A DNA stretch of 64,000 nt from B25-G16 sp964549945 (GTDB taxonomy: Bacteria > Desulfobacterota > DSM-4660 > Desulfatiglandales > B25-G16): contig CAZJXD010000004.1 of NCBI GenBank assembly GCA_964549945.1, positions 48,182 through 112,181 on the forward strand. Direction: 5' to 3'. The first letter of the stretch is position 1, and each line of letters starts with the position of its first letter. Of the stretch, positions 60,287 through 64,000 are shown one piece after another. The notes under the pieces were generated by a model, which made no database searches, was not told the DNA's origin, and was given only the letters and a program-made list of their open reading frames with translations. A program made the translations under genes and the position numbers.

Positions 60287-60610
60287 CGCGTCTTCCTCCT
60301 TTCTAAAGTTTTCTGCACAGCCGGGATGAACGCTTTGGCAAAATGGAATTACTTCCTAAGCCGCGATACCAACCATAGTTGTCTCGCTGGCTCCTCTTCC
60401 CCAAAACTATCAATCCAAACTTGCTTTGCAAATATTAAATCAGATTTATAGGATTGTCAATACTTGGGGGACTTGGCTGCAAATATATGCCGCGAATGCC
60501 ATTGTGCCCGGGTTTCTGGAAGCGAGACGCCGAACGCGGTGATACGGAACTCTTGGCGTTGGCTCTCCGCCAGAACCTGGAATAATGTTGATGCGAGCGT
60601 ATAATAACAG
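60287..60610. other. 5' leader and promoter region of the cold-shock gene
   Basis: About 320 bp. The promoter is at 60432-60460; the part between it and the gene would be a 5' leader of about 135 nt. The remainder towards trmO shows nothing clear. Confidence 0.6.
60432..60460 (-). promoter_or_regulatory. sigma-70-type promoter of the cold-shock gene
   Basis: On the minus strand TTGACA (60460-60455), a 17-bp spacer and TAATAT (60437-60432). Confidence 0.8.
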
Positions 60611-61093
60611 TTATTCGCCTGTCTTGAGATCTCCCTCTTTGTGCCAGCCTATACGGGCATTTTGAACAGAATCTACTTGGGGAGAATATGGTTTGATATC
60701 GATAAGCGGAGAGCCGTCAAGCGCATCCATGCCTTTGACCTTAAGGAAGCGGCCTTTTCGCTCCTGTAGTTCAACCACACACAGGCTTATCGTATTAGGC
60801 CGGTTGCACGAACGGGTTGCAAACACTCCATGAACTTCGGGGCCCCATGGCGTGCGAGTTTGAAGCACCTTTCTATTAGCCCTGTCAGCCCAATAGATCG
60901 CAATGAGATGTGAGCAGCGCTCGATGTGGAGGAGCGCAGGCTCGTAAGCCTCAAACACCTCTAGTGTGCTATCATCGTTTCTGTGCCTTCCTTGAAAGGG
61001 GGCATCCCCAGCGCTTTTATATTGCGAGTGTATTACGCCGATATGTACGAGCCTTATACTATCCATCGCTGTTTTCTTCTGGTTCCCATGCAT
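60611..61093 (-). CDS. trmO: TrmO-like tRNA t6A37 methyltransferase
   Basis: 160 residues. The family marks are I-G-V-I-H-S near the start, the ring-binding segment G-V-F-A-T-R-S-C-N-R-P-N-T-I-S-L-C, and A-L-D-G-S-P-L-I-D-I-K-P-Y (about 125-137). TrmO transfers a methyl group from SAM to t6A37 in certain tRNAs. The start could also be M10. Single-gene unit. Confidence 0.9.
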   Translation of the reverse strand: MHGNQKKTAMDSIRLVHIGVIHSQYKSAGDAPFQGRHRNDDSTLEVFEAYEPALLHIERCSHLIAIYWADRANRKVLQTRTPWGPEVHGVFATRSCNRPNTISLCVVELQERKGRFLKVKGMDALDGSPLIDIKPYSPQVDSVQNARIGWHKEGDLKTGE

Positions 61094-61201
61094 TATGAGG
61101 CAAGCTCACCCACCTGTCAGGGCACGAGCATCTTGTGGTGAGCGGGTGAGGACCATGAGCCGGCTGCCACGGAAAGCCAGGAAGGCTCCACTGCCATGGT
61201 T

Positions 61202-61969
61202 TTACCGCGCCATTCCCCAGCGTTCAATGGTTCTCGTTTCCCAGGGCTTCAAGACCAGCCTATCGGTTATCAACCACATAAGGCCCATAGTGATCATGCC
61301 CATGATGACCACATCCGTTTTCAAGAACTGCCTGGCATCAAAAATGAGGAACCCGAGCCCCGATGTTGCCGCGATCATCTCGCCTCCAACCAACGCCCTC
61401 CAGCCAAATCCTGTGCCGATGCGGATTCCGGTAACCACCGAGGGCAATGCACCATAGATCAGGATTTCTTTCACTACCTGAAAATAACTCGCACCGCAGG
61501 TGAGCGCTGAATTGATCAGGACCTGGGGAATTCCTCGAACCCCTGTAATCGTGTTGAAGCATACCGGGAAGAATACATTCGTAAAGATAACAAAGGTCAC
61601 AGCCTTATATCCGAGCCCGAACCAGAGAATGGCCAGGGGGATCCACGCCAGTCCGGGAATGGCCTGGAAGAAGTTGATCACGGGATCGAAGGCCCGGGCG
61701 ATGTATCGATTCGATCCCATGGCCAGGCCCAGGGGAAAACCCAGGCCAAATCCCGTCCCAAAGCCCAATAAAAGACGAATCAGGCTGTCGCGGATGTGCA
61801 AAAATAGTTCTCCATTTCGAATATACTCAATAAACCTGAAAAGAACCGTAGATGGTTCAGGAAATAAGTAGTCCGGGAAAACTCTTGTGACCGCCACGAC
61901 TTCCCAGATGCCGATGATAAAGGCGAAGGGCCCGATGAGCCAAATCATATTGATTGCTTTCGCTCTCAA
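61202..61969 (-). CDS. ABC transporter permease, NitT/TauT type
   Basis: 255 residues, about six membrane helices. The EAA-like loop appears as L-T-C-G-A-S-Y-F-Q-V-V-K-E-I-L-I-Y-G-A-L-P (about 155-175) and the family segment G-W-R-A-L-V-G-G-E-M-I (about 188-198). It is the channel of a sulfonate-, nitrate- or similar importer. It is last in an operon with the ATPase gene 33 bp upstream and the binding-protein gene further up. Confidence 0.9.
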   Translation of the reverse strand: MRAKAINMIWLIGPFAFIIGIWEVVAVTRVFPDYLFPEPSTVLFRFIEYIRNGELFLHIRDSLIRLLLGFGTGFGLGFPLGLAMGSNRYIARAFDPVINFFQAIPGLAWIPLAILWFGLGYKAVTFVIFTNVFFPVCFNTITGVRGIPQVLINSALTCGASYFQVVKEILIYGALPSVVTGIRIGTGFGWRALVGGEMIAATSGLGFLIFDARQFLKTDVVIMGMITMGLMWLITDRLVLKPWETRTIERWGMAR

Positions 61970-62002
61970 ATCTCACTCCTCCTTGAACGAGACCTCAACT
62001 GC

Positions 62003-62776
62003 TTATGTGCGAATGAGGGAAAGGACCCGGGAAACGAGATCCTGAAACGCTGAATCATGAATGACCTTGGCCCATGAACGAGGCCGGGGGATATTCACGG
62101 AGATATCGTCCAAGATCATCCCGGGCCTACAGCTCAAAACCACAATGCGGTTCGCCAGAAACACCGCTTCTTCCACGCTGTGGGTCACAAAAAGGATTGT
62201 CTTCTTCGCCTTTTCGTAGATTCGGTTCAATTCTTCCTGGAGGGTCATGCGAGTTTGGGCGTCAACAGCGGCGAAGGGTTCGTCCATGAGAAGGATTTTA
62301 GGGTTGTTCACAAAAGCTCTGGCTACCGCTACCCTTTGCTTCATCCCGCCGGAAAGCTGGTGCGGAAATTTCTCTCGAAACTCCTGTAAGCCAATGAGGT
62401 TAATGAAATAATCCGACCGGCTTTCCCGTTCCTGCGGTGGTATTCCCCGCAGCTTGAGACCGAATTCGATATTATCCTGAACGTTTCTCCAGGGGAGGAG
62501 CGCATATTCCTGGAACACTACCCCTCGCTCCGCCCCCGGCCCTTTTATTTTTTGTCCTTCGAGGTAAATTGCCCCCCGGTTGGGGGGGAAGTAGGGCTTC
62601 AGGCCTGCGATGATGTGCAAGAGGGTCGTCTTTCCACAGCCGCTTGGGCCCACGATACAGACGAAATCCCCCTCCTGGGCATCCATGGAGATATCCTTGA
62701 GGGCCATCACCTCCTTCTGGGTGATATCCTCCCTGAAATTCTTCATCAGATCTCTTATTTCGATCAAGGCAGGCAT
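62003..62776 (-). CDS. ABC transporter ATP-binding protein, NitT/TauT type
   Basis: 257 residues. Walker A G-P-S-G-C-G-K-T-T-L (about 42-51), Q-loop V-F-Q-E-Y-A-L-L-P-W, signature L-S-G-G-M-K-Q-R-V-A-V-A-R-A, Walker B I-L-L-M-D-E-P-F-A-A-V-D and switch H in F-V-T-H-S-V. It powers the importer encoded by its neighbours. Confidence 0.94.
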   Translation of the reverse strand: MPALIEIRDLMKNFREDITQKEVMALKDISMDAQEGDFVCIVGPSGCGKTTLLHIIAGLKPYFPPNRGAIYLEGQKIKGPGAERGVVFQEYALLPWRNVQDNIEFGLKLRGIPPQERESRSDYFINLIGLQEFREKFPHQLSGGMKQRVAVARAFVNNPKILLMDEPFAAVDAQTRMTLQEELNRIYEKAKKTILFVTHSVEEAVFLANRIVVLSCRPGMILDDISVNIPRPRSWAKVIHDSAFQDLVSRVLSLIRT

Positions 62777-62860
62777 CGCGTTACTTCCCCCTTATTGCCT
62801 TATTTCCAGAAGGATTCACCAGAGGACACATAGCAGATCGGTATCCATTCGCTAGGGTCA

Positions 62861-63859
62861 TTAGAGATCATTAAAGAGCTCTGGATGCTCCTTCATGGCC
62901 CTGTTAATGAAATCCTGGTAAAAGAATTTCTCTGGGTCCACGAGTTTCCCGATCTTTTTGATCTCAAACATAAATTGAGCGGCTTTTTTTGCGTCTTGAA
63001 CCACGTACGGGGTAAAACGGGGATCGAATTTTAGATATTTGATTCCCCCGGCGAGCAGGTCCTGATCAATCTTCCAGGCCTTGGACACGAATGCAGTCAC
63101 CTCATTTAACTCACTTTCACTTGCATTGCGCAGGAATTTTAAGGTCTTGGCATAGCCCAGCACCAAATGGTAGCAGTCTTCCGGCCTCTCCTGGATGAGT
63201 TTTTGGCCAAAGTTGACTATCATTGTAGCCGCAAGATACTTACCGCCCCGGAGGATGACTTTAGCCCCTGCTTTCTTCTCCCACATCGTCGGCCAGGGTT
63301 CCCATCCAAAGCCGGCATCTATTTGCTTGGTGGATAGAGCTACCGCCACATCTCCCATTTTCATGTTGAACAGCTCGACCTTGTCTTCAATTCCCGCTTC
63401 TTGGAGCACCATGACCAAAAGACGGTGAGTCGAGGTACCAAAGGTACCCCCAACCTTTTTCCCCACCAGATCGGATATCTTGGTAATCCCCGAGCCTGGG
63501 CCGGCCAAGATGGCCTGTGCATCCCCTCCAACGTTCGCGATCATCACCGTCCTGACCGGAGCCCCGATGGAGAAGGCCCCCAAGGAGGCGGTATCGCTCC
63601 CAAAGGCCGCATCGATAGATCCAGCCACCAGCGCCTCGTTTGCGAACAGCCCGGCGGAAAAGACCTTGGGCTGGACCTTGACGCCAAAGTCGGCATCAAA
63701 ATGTTTGTAGGCACAGAGTGGAGCGGGGATCATCGTCACCCCCTTGGAATTGCCCACCACGATGGGTTTTTCCGCTGCCTGGATCATCCCCTGAAAGGGA
63801 CCCAAAAGAACGAGTGCCACCAGACAGACTCCGATTTTGAAGAAGTTCTTTTTGCTCAT
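62861..63859 (-). CDS. NitT/TauT-type ABC substrate-binding protein
   Basis: 332 residues with a signal peptide (K-K-N-F-F-K then hydrophobic to about 28, A-A-E). The binding-protein pattern is visible: G-N-S-K-G-V-T-M, V-A-G-S-I-D-A-A-F-G-S-D, L-V-G-K-K-V-G-G-T-F-G-T-S-T-H-R and T-K-Q-I-D-A-G-F-G-W-E-P-W. Ligands of this group include sulfonates, nitrate and thiamine precursors; the ligand here is unknown. GGGAGGATAGGGG precedes the start. First gene of a three-gene operon. Confidence 0.9.
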   Translation of the reverse strand: MSKKNFFKIGVCLVALVLLGPFQGMIQAAEKPIVVGNSKGVTMIPAPLCAYKHFDADFGVKVQPKVFSAGLFANEALVAGSIDAAFGSDTASLGAFSIGAPVRTVMIANVGGDAQAILAGPGSGITKISDLVGKKVGGTFGTSTHRLLVMVLQEAGIEDKVELFNMKMGDVAVALSTKQIDAGFGWEPWPTMWEKKAGAKVILRGGKYLAATMIVNFGQKLIQERPEDCYHLVLGYAKTLKFLRNASESELNEVTAFVSKAWKIDQDLLAGGIKYLKFDPRFTPYVVQDAKKAAQFMFEIKKIGKLVDPEKFFYQDFINRAMKEHPELFNDL

Positions 63860-63938
63860 ACCCCTATCCTCCCTTCTTTTTGTTTAACAGGTTGCTATTT
63901 ATGGATCTGTTCATGTTTCCCGGGCCTCCATACTATCC

Positions 63939-63960
63939 AAAAAGAGCGCTTTTGTCGCTC
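63939..63960 (-). terminator. small stem-loop with T-run on the minus strand
   Basis: Minus-strand GAGCG-ACAAAAG-CGCTC is followed by TTTTT (63943-63939). It lies upstream of the binding-protein gene and likely ends a gene to the right of the window, though an attenuator cannot be excluded. Confidence 0.45.
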
Positions 63961-64000
63961 ATTGAACTGGGTACGTGGGGATTTAAATGGAGATCAAATG

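Noticed and set aside
1..64000. tRNA genes and CRISPR arrays
   Set aside because: No cloverleaf-like T-arm sequence or regular repeat-spacer pattern was found by eye; a dedicated search could still find one.

Overview
The window looks like chromosome from an anaerobic Desulfobacterota (deltaproteobacterial) or similar sediment bacterium; this is inferred from gene content only. The pointers are a mercury-methylation pair (hgcAB), a selenocysteine-encoding peroxiredoxin, two acyl-CoA dehydrogenases, a ferredoxin-nitroreductase, a nickel ECF transporter and a LuxR-type regulator with a coiled-coil N-terminus. No tRNA, rRNA, CRISPR array or replication origin was seen.

1-13,260 is an accessory region. 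It starts inside a large RHS/YD-repeat polymorphic toxin gene with an AT-rich variable tip, followed by a putative immunity gene and a displaced RHS core fragment. A REP-associated tyrosine transposase (RAYT) element with 22-23 bp inverted ends lies directly after that fragment. Next come AT-rich genes of unknown function (one DUF2167), decayed fragments, a four-gene cassette resembling secretion-system effector modules (9,484-12,028), a vapBC toxin-antitoxin pair with a consensus promoter, and a second relic pairing of RHS and RAYT sequence.

13,262-21,962 holds a CHASE2 Ser/Thr kinase with an FHA protein, a GNAT acetyltransferase, a ferredoxin-nitroreductase, an acyl-CoA dehydrogenase and a PepD-type dipeptidase. 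22,255-28,783 is one operon: a polyamine-type ABC importer interleaved with a racemase-like protein, a DUF917 protein and an AroM-like protein, suggesting uptake and processing of a cyclic amide or hydantoin-like compound.

28,882-35,327 has a duplicated NIPSNAP-like protein, a nikK plus nikMLQO nickel uptake set, a ferritin-like protein and the selenoprotein peroxiredoxin, whose in-frame TGA is followed by a good SECIS-like hairpin. 35,930-44,524 carries a DMT transporter, a membrane spermidine-synthase-like protein overlapping an exported isoaspartate methyltransferase, a PfkB kinase, small conserved genes, structured repeats and a second acyl-CoA dehydrogenase. 44,687-54,911 encodes a membrane protein with a divergent kinase-like N-terminus, a LuxR-type regulator, pyrB-argF, a cytidylate-kinase-like protein, ligA, a zinc-ribbon/HU fusion and a queuosine-precursor transporter.

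55,066-64,000 has a decayed acyl-CoA ligase, hgcAB, arfB, a MITE-like element, a tautomerase, a tRNA-binding-domain protein, a cold-shock gene with its own promoter and terminator, trmO, and a NitT/TauT-type ABC importer.
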